Positions 8,363 to 15,873 of a stretch of DNA of 64,000 nucleotides are shown here, one piece after another. Both the position numbers and the translations under genes were made by a program. The notes beneath the pieces are model-generated. The model did no database searches, was not told where the DNA came from, and saw only the letters and a program-made list of their open reading frames with translations. The DNA comes from Melittangium boletus DSM 14713 (GTDB lineage: Bacteria > Myxococcota > Myxococcia > Myxococcales > Myxococcaceae): positions 310,292-374,291 of the forward strand of contig NZ_CP022163.1 of assembly GCF_002305855.1 (NCBI RefSeq), written 5' to 3'. Within the stretch, counting starts at the first letter, position 1, and each line of letters opens with the position of its first letter.

Positions 8363-9793
8363 CTAGGAACGCCTGGAGGCGGGAAAGATCTTCTCTGGGT
8401 TGAGCAATCCCTGGGGATCGAAAAAGAGTTTCAGGTTGCGCTGGAACTCCAGCAATCCCTCGGATTGCTCCAGTGCCAGATATTCCCGCTTGGCATGGCC
8501 CACGCCGTGCTCGCCCGTGATGGTGCCGCCCACCGAGACGGTGATTTCCAACATTCTCTGAATGCCACGCTCCACCAGGGCCCGCTGGTGCGGCCCGTCA
8601 TAGAGGAGGTTGGCGTGCAGGTTGCCATCCCCCGCGTGACCATATGTGGCCACCAGGAGACCCAGCTCCTCGCCCATCGCCTTGAGGGCCCGGATGACCT
8701 CGGGGATGCGGGAGCGGGGAACCGCGATGTCCTCGGAAATCTTGTGGGGCTTGAGGGCCCGGAGGGCGGGCGACACCTGGCGGCGGGCCGCCCAGAGCTT
8801 CTCCCGTTGAGACTCGTCCTGCGCCACCAGCACCTCGCTGGCGCCGTGCCGCTCACACACCTCGCCGAGCTGCACCAGCTCCGCGAACACGCCCTCCTCC
8901 CCATGTCCGTCCACCTCGATGATGACGGCCGAGCCCGCCCCCGGGGGAAAAGCGAAGCCCCGGTTCCTCACGGCCCGCAGCGCCGTGTCGTCGATGAGCT
9001 CCAGGGTGCGAGGGAGGATGCCGGCCGCCAGCACGGCGGTGATGGCGCGCGCGGCGGTGTGCACCGAGTCGAACACCGCCAGGGCCGTCTTCACGTGACG
9101 AGGCAGGGGCAGGAGCTGGACGGTGATCTCCGTGGCCACCCCGAGCGTGCCCTCGGAGCCCACGAACAGGCCCACCAGATCGTATCCGGCCACGCCCTTG
9201 AGCGTGCGGCGGCCCACGCGCAGCACCTCGCCCGAGGGCAACACCCATTCCAGACCGATGACGTAGTCCCGGGTGACGCCGTACTTGAGCGCCCGGGGGC
9301 CGCCGGCGTTCTCCGCCACGTTGCCCCCCATCGTGCACATCTCCCAGGAGTTCGGATCCGGCGGATAGAAGAGGCCCTGGGCCTCCACCGCCTTCATCAA
9401 GTCTCCTGTGATGACGCCGGGCTGGAGCACGGCCGTGAGGTCCTCCGCCGACACGGAGAGGATGCGATTCATCCGTTCCAGGCTCACCGACACCCCCCCG
9501 CGCAGGGGCAGCGAGCCACCGCTCTTGCCACTGCGTGCGCCACAGGGCGTGAAGGGCACGCCGAGCGCCTGGCACGTGCGGAAGACCGCGGAGACCTGGG
9601 CGGTGTCCTCGGGAAAGACCACGAGGTCCGGGGGGTACACGCCCGAGTCCGACTCATCCCGGGCATAGCGCTCCCGCGTGGCGTCGTCGCGGCGCACCTG
9701 CCCCGCGGAGAGCACGTCCACCAGGGCGGCGTGCGCGCGCTCCACCAGCGAGGGGTCGGGTCTCGGAAAGGTCCGCTCGGCGGGCAGGCTCAT
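8363..9793 (-). CDS. FAD-linked oxidase, GlcD family (D-lactate/glycolate dehydrogenase-like)
   Basis: A 476-residue flavoprotein with the PP-loop FAD-binding domain (PCGARSGKSGGSLPL, DPNSWEMCTMGGNVAENAGG) and the C-terminal FAD_oxidase_C cap with the HAGDGNLHANLL motif and GEHGVGHAKREYL. This domain order and length match the GlcD subunit of glycolate oxidase and single-chain D-lactate or D-2-hydroxyglutarate dehydrogenases; no glcE or glcF gene is adjacent, favouring a stand-alone enzyme. The ATG at 9793 follows GGAG by eight bases; the eight codons upstream (to 9817) are less likely. Confidence 0.88.
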   Translation of the reverse strand: MSLPAERTFPRPDPSLVERAHAALVDVLSAGQVRRDDATRERYARDESDSGVYPPDLVVFPEDTAQVSAVFRTCQALGVPFTPCGARSGKSGGSLPLRGGVSVSLERMNRILSVSAEDLTAVLQPGVITGDLMKAVEAQGLFYPPDPNSWEMCTMGGNVAENAGGPRALKYGVTRDYVIGLEWVLPSGEVLRVGRRTLKGVAGYDLVGLFVGSEGTLGVATEITVQLLPLPRHVKTALAVFDSVHTAARAITAVLAAGILPRTLELIDDTALRAVRNRGFAFPPGAGSAVIIEVDGHGEEGVFAELVQLGEVCERHGASEVLVAQDESQREKLWAARRQVSPALRALKPHKISEDIAVPRSRIPEVIRALKAMGEELGLLVATYGHAGDGNLHANLLYDGPHQRALVERGIQRMLEITVSVGGTITGEHGVGHAKREYLALEQSEGLLEFQRNLKLFFDPQGLLNPEKIFPASRRS

Positions 9794-9839
9794 CGGGGCT
9801 TCTCCACAGCGAGTCATGTAACGGGCGGGCGAGCGGACG

Positions 9840-10463
9840 TCAGCGGCGCGGCAGGGCCAGCCGTGCCCACAATTCCCGACGCAGGGGACCCTCCCGCCGC
9901 AAACGGCCCTCGTAGGCCTCCGCGTGCGTCAGGGCCTCGCGCTGACGAGGGCCCCGGACGCGCAGGCACGCCTGCTCCGCCTCGATGATGCAGGCGGTGG
10001 CGGGACTGCCGAGCACGCGCGCCAGGGCACGTGCCACCTCGCGCGCCAGGTCCTCCTGGAGGATGAGCCGGTGCGCGAAACAATCCACCAGTTCCCCCAA
10101 CCGGCCAAAGCCCGTCACCTTCTTCGTCGGCACGTAGGCCACGTGGGCCCGGCCCTCGAAGGGCAGCAGGTGGTGCGGACACATGGAGGTGAAGCGCAGA
10201 TCCGTCACCAGCACCAGCTCTCCCGAGGAGTTCGCGGGCGCGGGGAAGAGCTCTCCGAGCGCTTCCTCGGGAGTACGGGCGTACCCGTCCAGGAACTCCG
10301 TGGCCCAGGCCTCGGCCACCCGCTCCGGCGTCTGCACGAGATTGGGATCCGCCGCCAGGTCCAAGCCCGCCGCGCGGAGGAAGTCCTGGATGGCCGCGGC
10401 CATGGCGGCCCGGTCCGGCTTCGGGGCGCGGGGTGCTTCACGAGTGACTCGGCGATTTCCCAC
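9840..10463 (-). CDS. folE: GTP cyclohydrolase I, divergent active site
   Basis: A 207-residue FolE family protein for the first step of tetrahydrofolate (or pterin) synthesis, GTP to dihydroneopterin triphosphate. The start is the GTG at 10463, which has AAGGAG at eight bases; the ATG upstream frame is not supported. Zinc-ligand equivalents are kept: Cys95 and His98 in MCPHHLLPF and Cys166 in EQACLRVRG. Two positions depart from the E. coli pattern: CEHH reads CPHH and the histidine equivalent to catalytic His179 is Gln164. QTPERVAEAW and LILQEDLAREVARAL match the family. It is divergent from the metal operon. Confidence 0.88.
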   Translation of the reverse strand: MGNRRVTREAPRAPKPDRAAMAAAIQDFLRAAGLDLAADPNLVQTPERVAEAWATEFLDGYARTPEEALGELFPAPANSSGELVLVTDLRFTSMCPHHLLPFEGRAHVAYVPTKKVTGFGRLGELVDCFAHRLILQEDLAREVARALARVLGSPATACIIEAEQACLRVRGPRQREALTHAEAYEGRLRREGPLRRELWARLALPRR

Positions 10464-10555
10464 GAACGCGGCTCCTTGGACGAAGATGGGGCGAAGATGC
10501 GAGGAGGCGCAACCTACTGCGAAGCCCTCGCCGGATCTCCAGGAAGACGCCTCGC

Positions 10556-10584
10556 TTGACACCCCCCAGGGGCGTCAGTAGAGC
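10556..10584 (+). promoter_or_regulatory. Probable sigma-70 promoter of the metal-uptake operon
   Basis: TTGACA (10556-10561), a 17-bp spacer and TAGAGC (10579-10584), placing the transcript start about 18 bases before the ATG at 10609. The -35 is a perfect consensus. No clear Zur or Fur palindrome is visible around it. Confidence 0.5.
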
Positions 10585-10608
10585 GATCCCGTAGCCTCTC
10601 CCCGTCCG

Positions 10609-11028
10609 ATGCGCTTCCGAGCCCACATCACAGGTCGTCTCATCGCACCCCTCCTGGTGGTGCTGTGGATGGTCCAGTCGCTCATCGCACTCAACCACTC
10701 GCGGGAGCATACCCACCGCTACTGCCCGGCCCACTCGGCCTTCGAGGAAGCGCCGGCCAGCCAGGGCATGGCGAGCGCCGTGCGCTCCCTCGAGGGCCCG
10801 GCCGTGGAGAACCCCTCGGGCGCGTCGGCGGAAGCATCCGGCCACGAGGCGTGCCCCTATCTGTCCTTCAGCGAGCGCAAGGCGGTGCTCGGGGGAGGAC
10901 CCCGCGCGCTCCCGCTCCTCGTGGTGCGTCATCGGGAGGACCCTCCGGCTCCGGCGCCCACCCGGGCCCTGTCACCGCTGTCCGTCCTCGACACCGCCCC
11001 CAAGGCCTCTCCTCCGGCGCGCGTCTGA
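10609..11028 (+). CDS. Small membrane-anchored His/Cys protein, first gene of metal operon
   Basis: A 139-residue protein with an uncleaved or Sec-type N-terminal helix (LIAPLLVVLWMVQSLIAL) followed by a His/Cys stretch (NHSREHTHRYCPAH), a second motif GHEACPYLSF, and a Pro/Ala-rich tail ending APKASPPARV. No assigned function. A distant paralogue at 24687-25115 shares the same plan and the same C-terminal APKASPP motif. Position at the head of a ZnuABC-type operon and the metal-ligand residues suggest a periplasmic metal-handling or sensing role; this is inference. Confidence 0.7.
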   Translation: MRFRAHITGRLIAPLLVVLWMVQSLIALNHSREHTHRYCPAHSAFEEAPASQGMASAVRSLEGPAVENPSGASAEASGHEACPYLSFSERKAVLGGGPRALPLLVVRHREDPPAPAPTRALSPLSVLDTAPKASPPARV

Positions 11029-11097
11029 CGCCGTCGAAGCGAAGTCATTGGGTCGACGTCCGCGCCCTCGCGTGACGCCCGGTTCGAGGAGTCTTTC

Positions 11098-12441
11098 GTG
11101 TCATCCCCCTGCTGCCGGCTCGCCGGCATCGCCGCCTGTGTCGCATTCATCCTGCCGCTGTCCTCCCGGGCCCAATCCGCCCCGGACACGGCCTCCCCCC
11201 CATCCACCCCACCCCCGGGCGAGTCCCGTCCGGACACCCCTCCGCCTCCAGACGTCTCGGCTCAGGATCTGAAGGACATCGAGGAGGCGCTCGGCAAGGA
11301 GGCCGCCGAAGCCACCCAGGCGGGCACCGCGCCCGCCACGACCTCTTCCCCCTCGGGCTCCAGTGGGAGCTTCTCCATCCCCTCGAACATCAACTTCCGG
11401 GGATTGGAGCTGTCCTTCATCCTCGACACCGCGGCCGCCGCCTTCACCGCCCAGGAACCGCTCCAGACAGGTGGGCACGATCCCTCCAGCAACGGCTTCA
11501 ACCTCCAGCAACTGGAGATGTCCCTCCACACGGCGGTGGACCCCTACTTCCAGTTCACCAGCAACATCGTCTTCAGCCAGTTCGGCGTCGAGGTGGAGGA
11601 GGCCTATGCCTCCACCAGCGCGCTTCCCGCCAGCCTCCAGCTGCGCGCCGGCCAGTTCCTCACCCGCTTCGGACGGATCAACCCCACCCACCCGCATGCC
11701 TGGGACTTCGTGGACCAGCCCTTCGCGCTGGGCCGGGTGTTCGGCGGCGAGGGCAACCGGGGTCTGGGCGTGGAGGGTTCCTGGCTCGCGCCCCTGCCCT
11801 GGTACGTGGAGGTCCTCGGCTCCATCACCGACGCCAGCGGCGAGAGCACCGCGCGCAGCTTCCTCGGCTCGGGCGGAGGCGGCGTCTCCTCGCCGCTCGA
11901 CTTCCAGTTCACCGGCGCCGTGAAGCAGTTCTTCCCGCTGTCGGACGACCTGTCGCTCCTCTGGGGCCTGTCCGCCGCCGATGGACCCACCCCCACGGGC
12001 TACCACAACCGCGCCGACGTGTTCGGCACGGATGTCTACCTCAAGTACCGGCCCCTCTCGAGCGGCAGCACCACGGTGGTGACCTTCCAGGGCGAGCTGT
12101 TCTACCGGCGCCGGCAGGTGCCCCAGGACGTCCTCTCGGATTTCAACGGGTATGCCCAGGTCCTCTGGCGCTTCTCCCAACGCTGGGCCGCCGCCACCCG
12201 CTACGAATTCGGAAGCCCCGCCCGGCGCATCGGCGGCGCCATCGCGGACGATCCGCTCGACCCCGAGTGGACCGACCACCGCGAGCGCGTCTCCGCCAAC
12301 CTCACCTTCTGGCCCACCGAGTTCTCCCGCCTGCGCCTGCAAGGCGCCACCGACCGCGCCCACTGGCGCGAGCAGCGGGACTACTCGGTCTTCCTCGCAC
12401 TCGAAGTGGTGGTGGGCGCCCACGGCGCTCACGCCTTCTGA
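11098..12441 (+). CDS. Outer-membrane beta-barrel protein of the metal operon
   Basis: A 447-residue secreted protein. The GTG start at 11098 has GAGGAG six bases before it. A signal peptide (to about residue 25) is followed by a Pro/Ser-rich segment and a short acidic helix, then a region rich in alternating amphipathic strands with aromatic girdles and a terminal strand SVFLALEVVVGAHGAHAF, typical of porin-like barrels. GQFLTRFGRINPTHPHAW resembles motifs in phosphate-selective or zinc-regulated outer-membrane proteins. No TonB box or plug domain is seen. Co-transcription with znuA-type genes suggests a passive channel for the metal. Confidence 0.75.
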   Translation: MSSPCCRLAGIAACVAFILPLSSRAQSAPDTASPPSTPPPGESRPDTPPPPDVSAQDLKDIEEALGKEAAEATQAGTAPATTSSPSGSSGSFSIPSNINFRGLELSFILDTAAAAFTAQEPLQTGGHDPSSNGFNLQQLEMSLHTAVDPYFQFTSNIVFSQFGVEVEEAYASTSALPASLQLRAGQFLTRFGRINPTHPHAWDFVDQPFALGRVFGGEGNRGLGVEGSWLAPLPWYVEVLGSITDASGESTARSFLGSGGGGVSSPLDFQFTGAVKQFFPLSDDLSLLWGLSAADGPTPTGYHNRADVFGTDVYLKYRPLSSGSTTVVTFQGELFYRRRQVPQDVLSDFNGYAQVLWRFSQRWAAATRYEFGSPARRIGGAIADDPLDPEWTDHRERVSANLTFWPTEFSRLRLQGATDRAHWREQRDYSVFLALEVVVGAHGAHAF

Positions 12442-12468
12442 TTCCCCTTTTCCGATTCGGAGTTCTCG

Positions 12469-13395
12469 ATGAACCCCCTGCCCCGCTGCCTCGCGGCCCT
12501 GAGCGCCGCCCTCTGCCTCCTGCTGTCCGTTCCCGCCCACGCCGACTTGAGGGTGGTGGCCTCGCTGCCGGATCTCGCCGCGCTCGCCAAGGCCGTGGGC
12601 GGCGAGCACGTGCAGGTCACCTCGCTGGCGCTGTCCACGCAGGATCCCCACTTCGTGGACGCCAAGCCCAACCTGGCGCTCGAGCTCAACCGCGCCGACA
12701 TGCTCATCGCCATTGGCCTGGAGCTGGAGGTGGGCTGGCTGCCCACGCTCCAGAACGGCGCCCGCAACCCCCGCATCCTCATCAACAGCCCCGGCTTCCT
12801 GGACGTGTCCCAGTTCGTGCAGAAGCTGGAGGTGCCCACCACGCCCATGGACCGCAGCAATGGGGACGTGCACCCGGGCGGCAATCCGCACTTCCTCTAT
12901 GATCCGCGCGCGGGCCTCGCGGTGGCCAAGGGCATCGCGGACCGGATGATCTCCCTGGACGCGAAGAACGCGGACGCCTACCGCGCCAACCTGGCGAAGT
13001 TCACCGACGAATCGCAGAAGTCGCTGGCCACCTGGCAGAAGCGCCTCGCGGGCCTCAAGGGCCAGCCCGTCATCGCCTACCACCGGACCACGGCGTACCT
13101 GTCGAACTGGCTGGGCTTCGACGTCGTCGCCTACCTGGAGCCCAAGCCCGGCATCCCGCCCACGCCCGCCCACGTGGTGGAAGTGCTCGGACAGGCCCGC
13201 CAGCGCAAGGCGCGGATGCTCCTGCAGGAGGAGTACTACCCCGCCACCACCTCCAAGCTGGTATCGCAGAAGGTCCCCACGCCCCTCGTCATCCTCCCGG
13301 GTGGCACCAACTTCCGCGCGGGCGAGACGTACCTCCACCACATCGAGGACGTGGTGACGCGGCTGGAGAACGGCCTGAACGGCAAGGGGACCTGA
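12469..13395 (+). CDS. Periplasmic metal-binding protein of ABC transporter (ZnuA/MntA family)
   Basis: A 308-residue cluster A-I (TroA/ZnuA) substrate-binding protein with a signal peptide ending at VPAHA. Metal ligands are recognisable: His61 (DPHFVDAKP), His141 (GGNPHFLYDP), His205 (AYHRTTAYL) and an acidic residue at 254-255 (LLQEEYYPAT). The His-rich loop of Gram-negative ZnuA is missing, so Zn versus Mn cannot be decided. It starts 27 bp after the porin gene and is four bases before the lipoprotein gene, so one transcript is likely. Confidence 0.88.
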   Translation: MNPLPRCLAALSAALCLLLSVPAHADLRVVASLPDLAALAKAVGGEHVQVTSLALSTQDPHFVDAKPNLALELNRADMLIAIGLELEVGWLPTLQNGARNPRILINSPGFLDVSQFVQKLEVPTTPMDRSNGDVHPGGNPHFLYDPRAGLAVAKGIADRMISLDAKNADAYRANLAKFTDESQKSLATWQKRLAGLKGQPVIAYHRTTAYLSNWLGFDVVAYLEPKPGIPPTPAHVVEVLGQARQRKARMLLQEEYYPATTSKLVSQKVPTPLVILPGGTNFRAGETYLHHIEDVVTRLENGLNGKGT

Positions 13396-13398
13396 GCC

Positions 13399-14223
13399 AT
13401 GCGCGCCTCTCTTCTCGTCGTCTGCGGCCTGGCGCTCGGCGGTTGTGCCTGGGAGCCCGGCCAGGGGTTCGCGGTGGTCGAGCCCACCGTGCGCGCCTCC
13501 TATGAGCCCGTCTTCGGCCGCGAAGCGGGGGATGGCTACCAGCGGCTGAGCTCGGACTACCAGTTGCGCGTGGACGAGGCCGCGTTGCGCCTGTCCGGCA
13601 TCGAGCTGATGAGCGCGGGCAGCGGCGGAGGCTCGTTCGATCCGGCCAACCCTCCAGCGGGCTACTCGCTGTGCCACGGCGGCCACTGCCACCGGAGTGA
13701 CGGTGCGCTCATCCCCTACGAGCAGGTCGCCGCGGAGGTGGGCGGCGGCACGGGAGCCAGCGCCGTGGTGACGCTCACCACCGGCGAGCCATGGAACCTC
13801 CTGACCCCCGAGACCCGCGCGGTCGGCTGCGAGCCTGGATGCGCGCTGCCCCAGACGCAGGTGTCCCAGGGCCGCTGGAACGTCCAGTCGCTGCACCTCA
13901 CCGGCTGGGTGCGCGACGCCCGGACGCCCGCGCGCTTCACGGGCGAGCGCCGCTTCGAGGTGGACCTCCCGGCGCGGGCGGGCAACGAGCCGCTGACGGT
14001 GCTCAGCGGCGCGCTGGACCTGCCCTCGGATCGCAAGACGCCGCCCCAGGCGAAGCTGGACCTGGACCTCGTCCTGACGGCGGCGCTGTTCGACGCCGTG
14101 GACTTCGGCGCGCTCGAGTACGAACAGGGCGTCCTGCGCTTGAGCGACACGGCGCGCACGGCCCTGGTGGAGCGGCTGGCGAAGGTCTCGCCCCGCGCGG
14201 AGGTCTCTCGTGGAACCCCATGA
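13399..14223 (+). CDS. Lipoprotein of the metal operon, with CHGGHCH motif
   Basis: A 274-residue protein with signal peptide and lipobox LGGC (Cys16). The mature part contains a striking CHGGHCH cluster (residues about 92-98), a second Cys pair (GCEPGCALP) and beta-rich sequence. No family is recognised. It is encoded between the binding protein and the ATPase, overlapping the latter by 14 bp, so it is an integral part of the transporter locus and may pass metal between outer membrane and binding protein; that role is inference. Confidence 0.8.
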   Translation: MRASLLVVCGLALGGCAWEPGQGFAVVEPTVRASYEPVFGREAGDGYQRLSSDYQLRVDEAALRLSGIELMSAGSGGGSFDPANPPAGYSLCHGGHCHRSDGALIPYEQVAAEVGGGTGASAVVTLTTGEPWNLLTPETRAVGCEPGCALPQTQVSQGRWNVQSLHLTGWVRDARTPARFTGERRFEVDLPARAGNEPLTVLSGALDLPSDRKTPPQAKLDLDLVLTAALFDAVDFGALEYEQGVLRLSDTARTALVERLAKVSPRAEVSRGTP

Positions 14224-15007
14224 GCCGAGCCCTCCCGCGCACGCCCACACGGAGGACCTGCTCCTGTGCTGCGAGGACCTGCGCATCGGCTACCAGGGCA
14301 AGCCGATGCTGCCGCCCATCAACCTCCAGGTGCGCCGGGGAACCTTCCTGGCCGTCATTGGCCGCAACGGCTCGGGCAAGAGCACGTGGTTCAAGACGCT
14401 GCTGGGCCTCCTGTCCCCGGTGTCTGGCCGCGTGTTCCGCTCCAGCCCCCAGGTGAAGAGCGCCTACGTTCCCCAGAGCACCGGCATCGACGCGCTCCTG
14501 CCCGTGCGCACGAAGGAGTTGGTGCGCTGGGGGCGGCTGTCCGGGTGGAACTTCCTCAGGCCCTTCTCCTCGCGCCAGGACCGGAGCGCGGTGGAGTCGG
14601 CGATCACCTCGGCGGGCGCGGGCCCCATCGCCCAGTTGCCCTACCGCGAGTTGTCCGAGGGCCAGAAACAGCGCGCCCTGCTCGCGCGGGTGCTCGCCAC
14701 CGAGGCGGACCTGGTGCTGCTCGACGAGCCCACCGCCGCCATGGACGCCGTGGCCGAACGCGAGACGATGAAGCGCCTGGCGGAGCTGGCCCACGAGAAG
14801 CGGCTCGCGGTGGTGGTGGTGAGCCACGATCTGCGCGTGGCCGCCGAGTTCGCCGATCAACTGCTCTTCGTGGACCGGGAGACGTCCTCCGTGGTGTTGG
14901 GAGACGCGAACACGGTCTTCTGTCATCCCGCCTTCCGGCACCAGTACGGCGACGACTACTGCCCCCGACACCCCGCCCCAGGACATCCCCGTGAACCCGC
15001 ACGTTGA
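14210..15007 (+). CDS. ABC transporter ATPase, metal uptake (ZnuC/MntB type)
   Basis: A 265-residue nucleotide-binding subunit. Walker A GRNGSGKST, Q-loop YVPQS, signature LSEGQKQR, Walker B LVLLDEP and switch His (VVSHDLRV) are all intact. GTG start at 14210 has GGAGG six bases upstream and overlaps the lipoprotein gene by 14 bp; its own 3' end overlaps the permease start by 17 bp. The N-terminus has an extra His-containing extension (PPAHAHTED), and the C-terminus ends with HPAFRHQYGDDYC followed by a His/Pro tail, both possible metal-contact elements. Confidence 0.92.
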   Translation: MEPHEPSPPAHAHTEDLLLCCEDLRIGYQGKPMLPPINLQVRRGTFLAVIGRNGSGKSTWFKTLLGLLSPVSGRVFRSSPQVKSAYVPQSTGIDALLPVRTKELVRWGRLSGWNFLRPFSSRQDRSAVESAITSAGAGPIAQLPYRELSEGQKQRALLARVLATEADLVLLDEPTAAMDAVAERETMKRLAELAHEKRLAVVVVSHDLRVAAEFADQLLFVDRETSSVVLGDANTVFCHPAFRHQYGDDYCPRHPAPGHPREPAR

Positions 15008-15863
15008 GACGCCCACCTGGGCGCAATTCTGGGACGCCTACGAGCTCTTCCAGGATCCCATCCTGTGTGCCCTCATCGCGGGGGGCGTGCTGGGCTTCCT
15101 CGGCGTCTACGTGGTGCTGCGGCGCATGGTGTTCGTGAGCGCGGCGGTGACGCAGTCCGCGGGGCTCGGAGTGGCGCTGGCCTTCTTCGCGGAGATCCAC
15201 CTGGGCATGCACGTGGACCCCACGGCGGGCGCGGTGGGGCTCGCGCTGGTGGCCACGCTCGTGCTGATGCTGGATCCCGCCCGGCTGCGGCTCACGCGCG
15301 AGAGCGTGCTGGGCCTCGCCTACGCGCTCACGGGCGGAGCGGCCATCCTCGTGGGGGATCGCATCTCCCAGGAGGCCCACGACATCCAGGGCATCCTCTT
15401 CGGCACGGCGGTGCTGGTGGAGCGGCCCCAACTGCTCGCCGTGGCCTGGGCGGGCGCGCTCATCCTCTTCATCCACCTGTGGTGGTTCCGGGGCCTCACC
15501 TTCGCGAGCTTCGATCGCACGGGAGCGCTCGTGCAGGGGCTGCCGGTGCGCGTGCTCGACGGCGTGTTGATGATTTCCATCGGCTTGATGGTGGGCGTGT
15601 CGGCGCGGGCGCTCGGCGCGCTGCCGGTGTTCGCCTTCTCCATCCTGTCGGCCATCGCCGCGCTGATGCTGGACCTGCGGCTGCCGTGGACCTTCTTCTT
15701 GTCCACCCTCGCGGGGGCGGTGTCCGGCCTGGGCGGCTATCTGCTCGCCTACTTCTATAACTTCCCCGTGGGCGGCTCGCAGACGGTGCTCGCGAGCGCG
15801 CTGGTGCTCCTGGCACTGGTGGCCCGGAGCGTGAAGCAGCTCGTCACCCACGGGAAGACATGA
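14991..15863 (+). CDS. ABC transporter permease, metal uptake (ZnuB family)
   Basis: A 290-residue ABC-3 family integral membrane protein with about eight hydrophobic helices, beginning DPILCALIAGGVLGFLGVYV and containing the characteristic VLRRMVFVSAAVTQSAGLGVALA and ALPVFAFSILSAIAALMLDL segments. GTG start overlaps the ATPase gene by 17 bp. Last gene of the metal operon; the next gene (toxin-like lipoprotein) begins ten bases later, so read-through is possible. Confidence 0.9.
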   Translation: MNPHVETPTWAQFWDAYELFQDPILCALIAGGVLGFLGVYVVLRRMVFVSAAVTQSAGLGVALAFFAEIHLGMHVDPTAGAVGLALVATLVLMLDPARLRLTRESVLGLAYALTGGAAILVGDRISQEAHDIQGILFGTAVLVERPQLLAVAWAGALILFIHLWWFRGLTFASFDRTGALVQGLPVRVLDGVLMISIGLMVGVSARALGALPVFAFSILSAIAALMLDLRLPWTFFLSTLAGAVSGLGGYLLAYFYNFPVGGSQTVLASALVLLALVARSVKQLVTHGKT

Positions 15864-15873
15864 AGCACCCAGC

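Noticed and set aside
10464..10555. Zur or Fur operator between folE and the metal operon
   Set aside because: No palindrome resembling either box could be seen by eye, so no operator is called.
11101..14286. 1,061-codon open frame on the minus strand
   Set aside because: It is antisense to the porin, binding-protein and lipoprotein genes, all of which have signal peptides and family motifs; the frame is a by-product of high third-position GC.
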